The translations under genes and the position numbers were made by a program. 64,000 nucleotides of DNA from Melanocharis versteri. Lineage: Eukaryota; Chordata; Aves; Passeriformes; Melanocharitidae. Shown here one piece after another: positions 12,591-26,159 of the stretch. The notes below the pieces were generated by a model that had not been told where the DNA came from, made no database searches, and saw nothing but the letters and a program-made list of their open reading frames with translations. How positions within the stretch are numbered: position 1 is the stretch's first letter; each line of letters starts with the position of its first letter. Where the stretch lies: positions 727,538 through 791,537 of the forward strand of contig VZTG01003225.1 of NCBI GenBank assembly GCA_013397845.1, in the 5' to 3' direction.

Positions 12591-15115
12591 TGCAGGTATA
12601 ATGAATTTCAGGTTATTTCGTTTTTGCAATACAACTGTCCAATGGTTCTCCTTCCCTTAGCTCTGATGAGCTTTTTTTCAGGCCAGTGTGGTCTCTTCAG
12701 GGCTGAATCACATTTTGAATGAGGCTGGAGCCACGTGAGAGGTGCTTCCCACAATGTTACATGAACTTCATGTTCTAATTCACCCTAACAGTGTGAAGAG
12801 GTGCAGAAATACTACTGCTTCAGTCTTTTTTCAGCATGAAACGAGATTTTCTTCAATTACATAAAACAAAGTGCATAAAACAAGTCACTGTGAATTAAGT
12901 CTAGCACCATTTTGAAGTTACCTCAAAAGGTTTGATCACGTAGGATACCTGATATTTAAATTTTATCTAATTTTAAAATTGCAAAACTTACCTAGCCTCT
13001 TTAGAAAATCATTCATCTAAGGAAAAAAGTAAAGAAAAATCTCAAAAATCAAAAATCTCAAAATGAGATTTATTTGAAAGACCTTTAATTAGTTTTTCAT
13101 TATTTGTCACCTCTTAGTAAAAGTAATATGTCTTATCCACTTACTGAATTTGATTTTTTTTAAGATTAAAAAATATCTTGATAAATGTGTACCTGTAACC
13201 CTGAGGAACTTTTATTTTTTGAACCGGCTGAATTTAATAGAATGAACAGTGACAATTCTGGAATATTTTCCCTTTCTTTCATTAGATCCAAGAGATGTGA
13301 GGGCTTTTCTCAGTCAAGCTAAACTCTAAATGTGAATCTTTCAGGATTCATCTACAACTTAGAGATTTTCACTTATGTGCTGTAAAAGTCCTATCTCCTG
13401 TGCACACACAAGTGAAGCTTGCCAACTTCAGCTCAGTGTGATTTCAAACAGCTGAGTTATTGAACACTCATAAAATGAGTTTTGTAATGGAAACAATTCA
13501 GCATTAGCTATGGCACTTTTAAATGTATGCATACGAAATTAATAACATAAAGCAGCATTTGCAGCATTTTATTCTTGCTGTCAGGTAGCCGATCTGTTAG
13601 CAGGTTTTTTGTGACAAATTCAGAGAATTTATGCTTAGGGCTTAGAAGGAGAACATTGCACAAATCAGTTGAATAGTGAAAATAATTAGTTACTAAATAT
13701 TTTTTGCTCACTAAAATATTGCAGTTTCTGCAGCAGAGTCAGTTGAAAGTTGTGCTTGTTTTTACAACTGAATCTTTTCCATTATTCAAGAGTGGTTTTC
13801 CCATTTCAACTTTCTCCTTCCCCCCCTTTTTTTTTTCCATAGATTTTTTGAGGTTTCCCTGCTTGGGCCTCTTTTCTATCCTTCAGTAAGGTTGAATTCC
13901 CTGATGGTAATCATAATTATAAACATATGTTGTTACTATGGGCTACCAATTTACTTGCAGTCCATGGTATTAAAAAAAAAAAGTATGTTTTGGAATGTAT
14001 TTTATATCATCAGGGCATATCTCATGAATAATTAAAGGAACTCAAATCTATAGTAAAGAGCAGTCTCTGGAACTAAAGACAATTATATACTAAAATTGTT
14101 TTGAATCAAGTAACCACTAAAAGAATTAATATCGTGGCACAAAAATATTTTTGAGTTTCTTTGCCACTCATGTTTTTAAAATTATGTCTTTGAGATTTGG
14201 ATGACTATTAGCGAAACAGAAAAATACAGAAATAAGTAGACTTAGAATATTTAATTATTCACAGATAGTTACTAAAAAAACCCTTTTTCAATTAAAGAAA
14301 TTTGAGAAAGGCAAAGAATAAATACTCTAAATTTTAGATTTGTTTTAGTGGCTTCTTTCATAATCTGTCTTCTATTCAGGGTTATTGCAAAGAAGTGCCT
14401 CTGTAATTAACATGTTAGATTTTTAGTGACTTATTTTACTCTGTAGCATTTTATTGCTGATGTTACTGTCAGTGTAATGTTCACAGTGCTGCAGGGAATA
14501 ATCAGAGCATGCATTAGGCATTTCATATTGTATTTGGTATCCTGGTAAGACAAGATAAAATGTTTTGAAGATTAGTTTAGAATTTAAAACAAATCAACAA
14601 AACCAGTTCTATACAAACACTGTGAAGACAATAATTATCGAATTAATTTGAAAGGAATGGATGTCCATTTTAATTGGGCTGGACCTGATGAAGTTCGCAG
14701 AGTACTTCAAGAATAGGTGTCAGCAGTGTCACGGCCCTGAGAGAGCAGTTCATTCATGGATGTGGTGATAGGAGGAAGAAAAAGGCACTGTCTACCTGTG
14801 AAACACAGCAACAGCAATTCTGGGGACTTACACACCCCCCAGCTTAGCAACAGTCACTGGAACAGATAATGAAGATTTGTTAACAACTGTGTAACAAGGA
14901 AAAGAATAAGAGCTAACATGGATTTATAAACTGGATGTGTCAAACTAGTTTCATTTCTTTGCTTAATAAGGTAACAAACAGCATAAATAGGAAGTAAATA
15001 AATGTCATACCTCTAGTTTGTACCCAGGCTTTTATCATTGTCTTATGGCACAGTCTGGATCAAATCACTATAAACTGAATAAAATACTGGTTGGAAAGCA
15101 GTACATATAGTAGCA
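12591..15115. other. Intergenic, no recognisable gene
   Basis: AT-rich. It holds a C7T10 run at about 13820-13836 and an A-run near 13971-13982. No coding or repeat-family match was recognised. Confidence 0.65.
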
Positions 15116-15250
15116 TCATAGAATATGCTGAGTTGGAAGGGACTGACCAGGATCATCAAGTCCAACTGTTAGCCCTGCAGTGGACACCCCAAGAGTCACA
15201 CCATGTGCCTGAGAGCATTGTCCAAATGCTTCTTGAACTCTGGCAGGTTA
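15116..15250 (-). mobile_element. CR1 3'-end fragment (younger copy)
   Basis: The plus strand reads tcatagaatatgctgagttgg, aagggac, aggatcatcaagtccaact, then accccaagagtcacaccatgtg, cctgagagcattgtcc, and aatgcttcttgaactctggc. This is a well-preserved CR1 3' region in inverted orientation, truncated after about 135 bases. Confidence 0.9.
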
Positions 15251-15534
15251 TGTGTTAAGCCAGGGGCAGATACTGAGTAGGGCTCTGCCAGAATCTCTCC
15301 TGGGTGTGGTGAATTGCATGCTGTCAGTAATGGAGTGCATAGCAGGAGAAAGTGCATATGTACTAAATTCACTGTGCCTAGTTGGGAAAAAACAAAAGTC
15401 TTGGGAAGGAAGAGATACAATTCAAACATCTTAAGAAACAATTTGAAAAAATGCATGGAGTTCAAGGAGGAGAAGTACAGGGTTAGGCATGAACAGTTGC
15501 ACAAGGATAAGATAAGATAAGGGACAAGGGCTCA
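15251..15534. other. Spacer between two CR1 copies
   Basis: It contains a short (GATAA)n-like run, aaggataagataagataag, near 15503-15521. It may include further degenerate CR1 sequence from the element on its right, but I cannot align it with confidence. Confidence 0.4.
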
Positions 15535-16040
15535 GATATGGTCTTGGAGGTCTGGGAGGCACAGCATATTGCAAGCTGAACATTTATCAGTGGGTAGCAC
15601 AGATCAGCAATGGCACACTGCTGGGGAAAGGTCAGCTGTTTTACTGGGATGGAGAGATGACTATTGTCCGGTCCGTCTTTTTCATCTACTCGGGACAGAT
15701 GTTGCCTCAGCTGGAGAAATGTGTCTATTTACAAGCATAGCACTTTGGGAAAGATTTGAATCAACTGGAGAAACTCTTTTCCTTCCACAGGTACAGAAAA
15801 TATTGGTCATAAACTGCAGAGAGAAAAATTCAGGCTAGATATTAGGGATTCTTATCAGAATATTTTAGTTTGGGAAGAAATTGCCTAACAGTATCGTGGA
15901 ATTACTGTCACTGGGGGATTTCAAGAGCAGATTGGGTAAACATCTGTCAGGAATATGGTAGTTATATTTGATACTCTGCTGAAGCAGAGAATAGACTAGA
16001 TGGCTTCTCACTTCTCCCACCCCGGTTTCTGATGATTTGT
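15535..16040 (+). mobile_element. Ancient, heavily diverged CR1 copy (ORF2 C-terminus plus 3' end)
   Basis: The blocks follow the CR1 ORF2 end in order: caagctgaacatttatcagtg, then ttcatctactcgggacagatg..gcctcagctgga (matching the LYSALVRPQLE-coding part), a block with cactttgggaaagatttg, then a likely internal deletion. They continue with aggctagatattaggga, ttgggaagaaattgcctaac, gattgggtaaacatctgtcagg and agaatagactagatggc. Frames are destroyed. The divergence is far above that of the neighbouring minus-strand CR1, which suggests an old, amniote-age CR1 sub-family. Confidence 0.75.
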
Positions 16041-17699
16041 TGAAATGATCTCAAGCTACCAGTTTTGACTAAATGACCAACTGTTCTTACGCTGAAGTCA
16101 AGTGATGTCATTTTCTATTGATTTCACTAGGCTTGGATCAGGAACAGGATGAAGGCATATAAATGCCAATTGCAGAATAAGTATATGAAAGACCTGAGCC
16201 CCCTCCCATTAAATTCAGAAATGCCTTGATCGCTTTCAATGGAGGTTTAGATGAATTCTAAATGTGTACCATGAATATATATGTGTAGATATATATATAT
16301 ATGTATATATAAATAGATAATGTTAATACAGTTCTGTCAGTTAAGCAATATCACTGGAAACCTACTGTTAGAGAAAGTGTGAGAGAACTAAAACTTTACC
16401 AACATCATGTCTTTTTTAGAGTTTAGCTCCAAAGTAAGAGTTCTCCAGCAATGCACATTCCAAGAAATTCTCATAGGTGCTGATAGCACCTGGTTGGATG
16501 AGGTACCAAAGCATTTAAATGTATGACTATAATGGGTGAGTAAGATGCCAGGGAAAAAAATGGATAATCTTGGTCACCTGCATTTTTCTTTTTCATTTTA
16601 GGGGCTTATACTGTATTCCATGAGTGATAAAAGTGGGATTTTGTGATCTTGTTTTCTGGGAGTGGAAGAAAACTAGCAGTAGAAATAATCAAAATGTGAG
16701 GAAGACTCTTTTTGGCTTTTCTGGGACCTAGCCAAACTCATAGATGGCAGCACTGTAAGAAAATCTCCTTTCAAACTATTTCATTTTTAGAGTGGACCCA
16801 GGCTTGTAACTTGTCTGTGTCTTTTACATTAAGCAAAGTTCCTTTCTATTGTCTGGAATTTATGCTCATCCTCTTAGCACACAATTTTTTCATAAGCCTA
16901 GCCTTAGGAGTTTTACAGCTTCCAGAACCAGAGAGGCTTGGCCAGGTTTAAATAAACATCCAAGCTAACCATTTACCACTGAGCATTATGATGTTTGCTA
17001 GCCCTATGGAATGCATCAGCTGATAAACTACTATTTTTATTGAGGTTTTAATCAGAATTCTTGAGCAGAGAGAACAGAAAAACTCAGAAACCAGCTGTGT
17101 GCTCCCTATTACAGAGAGGCAGTGATATGTAATAGTATTCAAGAAAAGCAAATTCAACCGTATAGACAGACATCAAGAACAGTGCACTCACCCTGCCATG
17201 CATGGTCAATAATTAATATTTCAATTCTTGAAGGAAACAACATGACTCAATGAGTAAACCAACAGACAAGAACTGTTGCACTGCATTACTGCAGTACATT
17301 TCTAATTTTTGGAAGCCACTTAATTTCCTTCCCTTTGCCTCGTTTTTCCTACAACAAAACAGGATGAACATCCATGTGAGATTCATTAGGCTATGAGGAT
17401 AAAAAAGGTGTTGAAAAAGAACAGTTGTTCCATAGTTAACTAGAAATGAATCACAAATGTCTTCATGTTATCTCTACTTAACATTTACTGAAAACATGAA
17501 ATTGTTTGAATACTTCAATCTACATCTGGTTCCTACTTTGAGTCCCTAAAAAAAGGGTCAGCTTTACCCAGGGTAAGATGGACATTATAAATGAAATACT
17601 AGACTGCAGAATAGTCTTTTATTAAGTAAAGAAAACTTTCTTTTTTTAGTACAGGGAATACAGGTTTGTATCTTATCTTAGAATTTGCTTGAGGTTATC
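16041..17699. other. Intergenic, no recognisable gene
   Basis: AT-rich; it holds an (AT)n-rich microsatellite at 16275-16312. No supported gene. Confidence 0.65.
16275..16312. repeat. (AT)n-rich microsatellite
   Basis: Interrupted alternating AT/TA sequence (atatatatgtgtag, then atatatatatatatg and tatatataaa). Confidence 0.85.
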
Positions 17700-18075
17700 C
17701 AGCCGAGAAATGATTCACAAGAGATAGCTCCTAACTGTGCTTCCAGGTTTTCGTGTTAGTTTGGTAGCGAACTGAGTTTTTTGAACCACAGAGGCTACAA
17801 GTTCTTCACTTCACTCTTAGAAACTCATGTGCAGAAACAGCAAAATGTTTGAGGACTTTCCAGGTCATCACGGTCCACGAAGGTGGGCTTTTGCCTCGTT
17901 TGGAACATTCATCTGAGGGACCTATCAGGCGTTCAGGTCTGAGGTTCCGTGGGCCTGCTCTGAGAGAACAGTGTCATTCGACAGACTTGCCATGAAATGC
18001 CCGGAGGAATTCCAACAGCAATGTAAATATGTGCATGGTGCATTCTGGTCTACTGTCAGCCAAACACCGCAGAGG
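17700..18075. promoter_or_regulatory. Candidate conserved non-coding element with retained CpGs
   Basis: By eye about a dozen CpGs fall in roughly 375 bases (for example in atcacggtccacgaagg, gcctcgtttgg, caggcgttcag, ggttccgtggg, cattcgacag). The desert on both sides has far fewer. There is an AGGTCA half-site at about 17862-17867 and another just outside at about 18118. No ORF or repeat explains it. Function is inferred only from unusual CpG retention. Confidence 0.3.
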
Positions 18076-21000
18076 AAAGAACTAGAAGTGTTTCAGGAGC
18101 AAGAGAAAAATGTGTAAAGGTCAAATTCAGTGCTAAAATCACTGACATTTGAACAATAGAGATGTAAAAGAAAAGTGAAAGCATCAGACATTAACTAGGG
18201 TTATTGTACTAGAAACTTTATCTCGGTAATGATTTCAAAGCCAAAAAATCCCCGACGTAAAGCACAAGAAACCTCAACAAAAACACCCCAAACCAGCTGA
18301 CTAGGAAGACTGTGGGTCTACATAAGCTTTTTTAAAAAATGCTGCTGATTGGAAAACATGCCTTTATATAGATATTATCAATATAAAATTTTGCTTGTCA
18401 TACATGTATAAATTTACTCTTTTGTAATTAACACCAAAACTAATTTAAAAATTAATGTCAAAAGAGCATAAATACTGTAGAACAGAATTGTAAAAATAAT
18501 TTCATAACAGTATTTTTATGAATTATGTATTTCCTTAACATCACTTACTATGTTTTACTTCATCTAAATATCACGGATGGATTAATTGACCGTTAAACTC
18601 TTGCTTGCTTAATGTACAGGCATGAATATTTCTCTTGTTTTCTTTCTGATTGAGAGGACATGAACTTTTTCATGAAGAACAAATCAAAGCAAAATTCTTG
18701 CTAAGCATATAATAAGAAATTTTATGTTTCATTTTTAAAGTAATGCCTCAATGTGCTTATACTTGGCAACAGTAATCCTTCTTAAAAAGCCTGAAAATCC
18801 TGAAAGACCAAGAGAGGCTGATTGTGCCATATGAACTCTAACTGATGTATCTTCAAATTTTTTAATAAGGGTTTGAATTCTTGTACATTGAAAAAAATAT
18901 CCATAATTATCAAGGATTTCTCAACACCAGTTAAATAAAAGTAAAAATAACAAATGGAGCAAAAAATGTAAAATGCCACAAATGTAGTGAAAGATTAATA
19001 AGATTTATACAGGTGTCTCTACATGTTTGTTTGCCCAGCTCGCAATTAAGAAAGAACAGACATATGTATTAGGTATATATTAAGTTCCTTTCATTTAATC
19101 TCAACCACCAATAAATATATTGAAGATAATAGTTGTTCTTGAGCTAGCCTGCCCTTGCCATTGGCATTACTGGCTCTTGGGATACTTGCTAGGGACATGG
19201 TTTCAAATCTCTCCTGAAATCTGGATGCTTTTAAGAGACCCAAAGCAATAAACATCAATAATAAGCCATCAGCTTATCATCCCTCCCATGAGCATATGTG
19301 CATATACTCAAAGGTCTGGATCATTTTTTGTAGTGGCATGAGCAACTGTGGGCTTCCTGCATCCTATTTCTTTGAAAAATTTTTAAATTCAGTCTTTCTG
19401 TGTCTTCCACTTAGCTGACCACCTTGCCAAATAAAAAATAGGAATTATACTAAAATCAGGTTTGGAGCACATAGCTGCAAGTCCTCCAGATTTGTCTTTC
19501 ATTCTGCCTTGAAAAACTCATCCTTGCTGAGACTGCTGCCTTTCAAGCAGCAGTATTCCTGGCCTGAAGACTAGCTGATATTTGAAGTAAAGTATATTTA
19601 ATTTTCAAAACCAAACAGCTGTTCATATTTAGAGTTTGGCTAGAAATTCTAAGTTCATCCACTCTGTGTATTTTGCTTTCCACAGGGCTGGTGAGGGGTA
19701 AAATTGCACCCAGCTAGGGGAGTTCTAACTGTAGTTGTTGATATGACAGAGGCCAGGCTGAGAGGAGGTATCCCAAAGATCAGAGCAGGGCTAATGCCTG
19801 AGGGTCTAGCATGTAATCAATACAACTGTAATCATGGGAAGCTGGGATCAGAGTGTGCAGGTTCTGACCACAGCTGGGTCAGTTCCTCACATCTTATCAG
19901 CACAGGTCTTCCAAAGTGTCCTGAGTAGAGAGGAAGAAGTGATGCCAAGGGAAGGATACAGACAATTAATAATTAATAGAGACAGCAGCACTGCTCAAGA
20001 GGGTCTGTATGTAACTTTTAAAGTCACATCTTGGGTTTCTCTTACATATAGAATAGTTACTTTTTTATTTTTTATTGCCTGGGAATGTATTTCCATTGTT
20101 CAGCATGTTGGTTTCCTATATCACTCCTATCAGGCAGCGTGAACCTTGGTACTTTGGAGCTATGTAGTTGCTTTTCATGTTACCCTGGCAACTGAATAAC
20201 TAACACATGAAGAGGAAGCAATAAAGAAGTGTGTTTTAATTCTTTTACAGTTTGAAAAAGCTTGAGAGATGGAGAAACTCTTCAATAACTTCATGAGAAG
20301 AGAGAAAGTAAACTGCTTTTTGTTTATATCTTTTAACTGCTCTGAAAATATCTACCCCATTGCTTTTATTCAAAGAGCACACTATATTGCTAATCTGAAT
20401 TGACGTATTTATGTGAAATGGAATACTAGCTATAGATTATTTATAATACAGATTTATGTGTTTAGCATAGTAGAGCAGAAGTGAATAGAGAGAGGAATGA
20501 AAAGGCTGAGCCACATCTTAGCCACTTCCTAAACCCTTGGCCTTCAGGGACAATTCTGGTTATATAGGCTGGTCAATTTTACCTTTTGTTTCACCCAGCT
20601 TCAGAAGCAAGAGCAGGTGGGACAATTGAAGAAAGGAGAAGGACAAACTGGCAATTTGAGTTTTTTGAGGAGAGGGGTGGATTAGTTTTTGGACAACCCA
20701 TGAGGTGGATGGATAAAGTTGACCTGCCAATTTTTTCAGGAAGTGATTTGCCTTTAGATAAGGCACATAAATATATCTACAGATAGACTGATATTTAAAA
20801 ACCCCCACATTTTCTTTAAGGGAATCATTCCTTCTGTTAAATATAACTTTTTTTTTGCTAAGGAGACTGTTATTTATCCCACTTGGTGCAGAGTTGTGGA
20901 GGATGGCACAGAGGGAACCAGTCTGTGTAAGAGACTCAGAACACAGTCAAAATACTGTGGTCTAGGGACTGTTCTGAGAAGAACAAATTTATTTGAAGCT

Positions 21001-24000
21001 TCTTTAGAAAAGGCAGATGTACAAGGCCTAGGATAACACTTACCAGAAAAGGGTAGGAAGGTACAATATCCCTCTAACCAATCCACATGTCCTGTAAGAA
21101 AGATGCTATATGTCTTTATTGCCTATTTACTTGCCTTTTCCTCTTTTTCTGCTGTTTTCTGTCTCATATTTTACTTTTCTGCTTCCATAGCCCCAACAAT
21201 TCATTTTAATCAGCTCTTCTTCCATAACCCACGGCTTTAGTATTCTGCATCTTTCTGCATGCTAAAATTGCTCTCCAGAGCATTGCTCCACCCACACTTT
21301 GATGGATTGGTGTTTATATGTTACCTCTCCCTGCTCTCTGAAAAGTGCTGCCTGCACGCAGGCACACAGCACAGACGCTTCCACACTCAGGTACAACATG
21401 GAGCATGGATCTGACTAGACCTGCAGTGGTGCTTTTGCATTTCTATGATTGTCCTTGAACACGTTTGCTATCAAAACCAGTTTTGGAGAGGTGTTCCTGC
21501 CTCATCAGACATATGTCCTGTCTGACTCTGTAATTTTTTTTCCAGTTGCATTTCTCCAATCCTTCAGAAAAACACATCTTCTGCTATTAATGATGCTTGA
21601 CAGGTACTGTCAGTGTCCTATTAAGTAAGATAATTTGGCTCATAAAACTGCTAGCATGCTCAGGATTTTGGATACTTTTAATTTGCAAAGTTTTCTGATG
21701 CATGGGAATATCCCTTTCTTCCCCTCAGAGAGGCATAGCAGCAAATGCTAATTTCAAACCTTTGAGTCTGTCCTAACTTTCTCCAGAACATCCACCACAG
21801 AGGTTCCTTTCCACTAGTGGTGAGTTGGTGATGTTGAAAAGATGATCACTCTGAAAAGTCCTGTTCATAACCTTCAATTTCTGAATTTGTAAGATGACAA
21901 ATAATTTCCACCTCAACACCTGTGACATTTGGGTTCTGAAACAGTCTCAAATACCATGCTGTTCATTAGTGGGGATTCAATTTCCTGTACCTCTCTGCTT
22001 CAGATTTGCTTCAATGCATAGAGTGTGCATATTCATTAAAAGCAGCAATAATGAAGTTTTGCCGAAAAAGAGGGGTGTGTAAATAGAAGATGCCTGGGGC
22101 AAAGCTGTGTTTTGTGTTCTGGACATTTATACAGCTATTTACAGTGCTATTCAGTTAAATAATAATAATAATAAGAAACCCCCAAACCCCACAGAATTAC
22201 CATAGCAACTGAAGCAAGTATGTGTTACATTTTTAATCTCTGAGATACACAAACTCTTGCTAAGAAAACAAGCAGAAGAAAAAATCTGAACTTGTATGCT
22301 TTCCCTACATTTGAAAAGAATATTTTGTTTCTTATTTCCTTGCCAGTATTTAATGCTGCCTTTGTTAGGGGAGTAGCTTTGTTCTCTTTACATTGTTACG
22401 CTTGCATCTGAGGCAGAGGATGAGTGCAGGAGACAGCTGGAATGCATTCTCTTTCGAGACATTTTGGAAACTGCCAGGAGTGTGCAGCAAATGGTGGCTA
22501 TGAGGCCACTACAATATTATTTCCTGGTACACTGGAATGAATTCCACAGGTGAACACATGGGGAACACATCTATAAATAAAAATTGTATTTCATATCTGC
22601 AGAAAACTACTTGCTATGCTCTTCTGAATTGGATGTACACGGAAATACTTGTTCAAGTTTATTTCCCCTCTCTCTCCACCCCAGTTGTTCGGTTTTACTT
22701 GGTTTCCTTAAATCTCTTTTGAATTAGAGTACACAACACTTCCACTACATAAAAGATCCATAACAGCTCTGTTTAAAAATATATAAACCCACATCAGTGT
22801 GTGTTTTGTCTAAGAAGAGTGAGAGGAAAGAGGCATTGGTTAATCCATCAGTAGCCTTTCCATTACTCTCTCCTATGGTGGTAAATTGGGATTTATTTCT
22901 CTTGTTGATGGCAAATATTTTTTTCTCTAGTCTATCCACTCCTGTTATTGGCACAATAATTACAAATCCTCTTATCAAGACAATCAAGGGACTAAACTAG
23001 CTGCTTTCTCCATATTACTGCAGCACTTTGTTTTGAATCTCTTGCGAAAAATGGGGCTTTTGCAGTAACATGCCTGGACACTTCACTGTTTCCAAGACAA
23101 ACAGTTCTTGAGCCAAGACTGATTTGGACAGCATGCAATAGCTTACATGTTTTTTTCAGGAGATTCAGAGTCCTTTAGAAGAGCTAAATGAGCCTTGCAG
23201 CAGCCCTAGAAGGAACAGCTTGTGGGTAGCTTGAGGTACAAAAAGATTGTGTCTGCCCAAAGCTGTGTGAGTTGACTTATTGGTGCAGAGGATCACAGTT
23301 CTCTGAACAATTTCAAGTCTGATCCTGTTGATGCAAGCTCCCAACATCCATTTTAACCAAGCATATATTCATGATCCAGAGAAAAATCTGTCCTTCTCAT
23401 TTCCCTCTCAAATATTTGCAACTTAATCTACTGCAAAACCAAGTGAGACTCTGAATTTTAGAGAAAATACTTGAAATACTAATGTTACATGCTCTTTTTA
23501 TTCCTTACAGACATAAAATTTTAGGTAGAATCTTACTGTGTTTTGTCAGCATGGCTGCATAGCATCCTTTCTAGAGCTGGCCAAGAGTGTTTCTCTTGGA
23601 AATGAATGTTTTCTCAGAATGACACTTTGCATGGGAAATCAGCCATTTCCGATGAAGTTTCCTTTTAAAAATTTTTCATGGAATCACAGCAGAATGTGTG
23701 TAACTTCTTGGGTTAGAACACCGTAATTTGCTTGGGTACTATGTATCATGCAAAAATCAAACAACTAAATAGCTGGAGTTTATCAGTAAAAAATATTTTT
23801 TAACTATAAGGAGATGTAAAAAAACCAACAAACTATGTTAAAAAGTGAAAATTCTGGTGTCATCTAGCTCTAATTTTTACCTCAAGATGGTGAAATAATA
23901 GCAGCACAACTCAGATTTTTTTCTGATTAATTTCTGCTAGCTAGCCTTGAAGTAGCACTTCCAGCTCCTGTGAATGTTGAGCAAAATCCACAAATGAATA

Positions 24001-26040
24001 TGAATTTTCAATAGCTTATGTTCAGCTTGAATTAAAAACAAGTAATTTTTTCCTTTCTTTCTCATCTTGGAGTTCATCATGCAGTGACAATTTGAAATTT
24101 ACAACCCAGACATTTAACATCCTTCACAAGAACATATAATTTGAAAAACTTGTGAAGAGAAATGTCTCTGCTAAAAAATGGCACTATCTCTTTGTAAAAA
24201 GACCCCTGTCATTTAAATTTCTGTTCAGTTTCCTATCTTAAGCTAAATAACATTGACATTTTTTTTCAGATGCATTTTTTGGAAAGTTGCACAGAATAGA
24301 TATTAGCTTAAAAGAGTTTTAATGTGACATTGCTGGCTTTCTTCTATATCCCTTTGCATAAATTTGCAGCTAATGCAGAATATAGAATTTTTGAATTCCA
24401 TTGCTGAAAATAGAGACAATGCCATTTAGTAGATATTCATAATCCTGCAAACAACTGAGGCAAAATTCACCCTAAATTTGGAAAATGAACGCCAAGGATT
24501 TTCTTTCAAAAATGTAGGGCGATGTGTGTTTTGATAAAACCTAGCAAGGAGTATTTAAGATGAGATTAATAAAAACAGGCTTGATGTTGACTTCACTGGA
24601 TATTGGACACAGTCTCTTCTGGTAAATCCCACAAAATATGTGTCTTTATTTTCTGTTAATTAGCCATCTTTGCAAATCTATTTTTTACACACCAATAGCT
24701 ATCTTTCAATTATGTTTGGCATACGTGATCCAAGTAAATACTTCCTCATGTCAAGACCCCAAAAAGCAGGGATTTTTTCTCTTAAATTTAATAGAAACAC
24801 TCATTTCTCCACAAAGCTATAGAAAATGTATCATTTAGAACACAATTCTTGTGGGAAATGGCTACCTCAGAAAACTGAGTTCCTTCATATTTTTATTGGC
24901 ATTAAAAAGTCTTCTAATTCTTCAGTATTTCTAATGTATTTTAGACACCTCCTCACATTCCTCCCCCTCTTCTTTTCATAAAGAGGCAGTAGAAAGAAGA
25001 TGGAGGGAGAAATTCAAAACTGAACCTGCACAAAGTTTGTTCTTTGATGTGGAAGCTTCATTTGATAACAAATTGGACAAGGGTGAAAATGACAAGCACG
25101 AGACATAAATGTATTTCATTTGTGAAGCAGTGGAGCTGACTTCATATTTTGATTAGATGAGATGCTTATCTCAAAAAAGTTAACAAAGAAAATCCAAAGG
25201 AGTGCCCATAATGGGCATGGTAAGCTACATTGCCCCACAATGTTTTCTTTCCTCATCCTCAATAAACAGGCTTATGATTATTATTAGAATTGCAGACCAC
25301 AAAACCAAAATGATAGCAAGCCAGATTTTACGCTAGGAAGTGCTCCCTTTAATGTGTTTAAAATACTGTACAGAATCTTTTTTAATTCAAATACTGGTAT
25401 CGAATTGAGGGAGGAATATTTCTGTAGGGCAACTTTGATGATGATCAAGAGGCACAGAGCTAAACTTGCAAAGCATGCAATGTAAGTGCTTAATTCCCAG
25501 TTTCAAGAGTATCTTTGAAGCTGAGGAGTCCTTAATACGAAGCATGTTGCACAAGTTACAAGCAATCCTTCTATGCCAAGTATTTATTCAGGGGTGGGGG
25601 TTGCTTAACATTTCCTACAGCCAGCCAGTGCTGGATGCTTGCCAGGAGTGAAAGACAGCAACTAATACATACATAAATGTACTTTAAAAATGCACATGGG
25701 GAGACAGGTACATAAACTTTCTGTATTTTGAGTTTATTAGTGATCTACCTTGTTTTAGCTTAATCTTTCATTCACCTAGTATTTCTATGATGAAAGTGAT
25801 TCAAGTTAGCACTGCATGAGCTCAAGACTGCATACAGTCCTGGGCTGACACATTTCTCCAATTAGTCAGTGTTTATTAAAAATGTCTATAGCTGAGTTTA
25901 CTTTGTGATCATCCATGTCTTGTGCTTTATATTATGAGCATACTAAGAAGCAGTACCTTTTCCTTGTCTGACTTGCAGCTTGAGACCTCTCTGCTCACCT
26001 GGTAGTGGTCATGGAAACAAAGAGGTAGAGAAATATTTTT
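18076..26040. other. Intergenic, no recognisable gene
   Basis: AT-rich desert. It contains A/C-rich simple sequence at 18243-18293 and 22176-22192, an (AAT)n at 22158-22174 and a small hairpin at 21350-21363 (GCCTGC, 2-nt loop, GCAGGC). ORFs are short and lack domains. Confidence 0.65.
22158..22174. repeat. (AAT)n microsatellite
   Basis: More than five AAT units, directly followed by an A/C-rich run (gaaacccccaaacccc). Confidence 0.88.
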
Positions 26041-26159
26041 AGGTAGGTATTTTTGGTTTGTTTTTTTTTTCTTTTTAGGTTTTTGTGTTTGTTTGGTTGG
26101 TTTTTTTGGTATGTGTGGGTTTTTTTTGTTTTGTGGTTTTTGTTTTTGTTTTTGTTTTG
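26041..26159. repeat. G/T-only low-complexity tract
   Basis: About 120 bases almost entirely of T and G (motifs ggttgg, tttttggtatgtgtgggt, and a repeated gtttttgtttttg near the end). There are only a handful of A and one C, so strand asymmetry is extreme. Confidence 0.93.
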
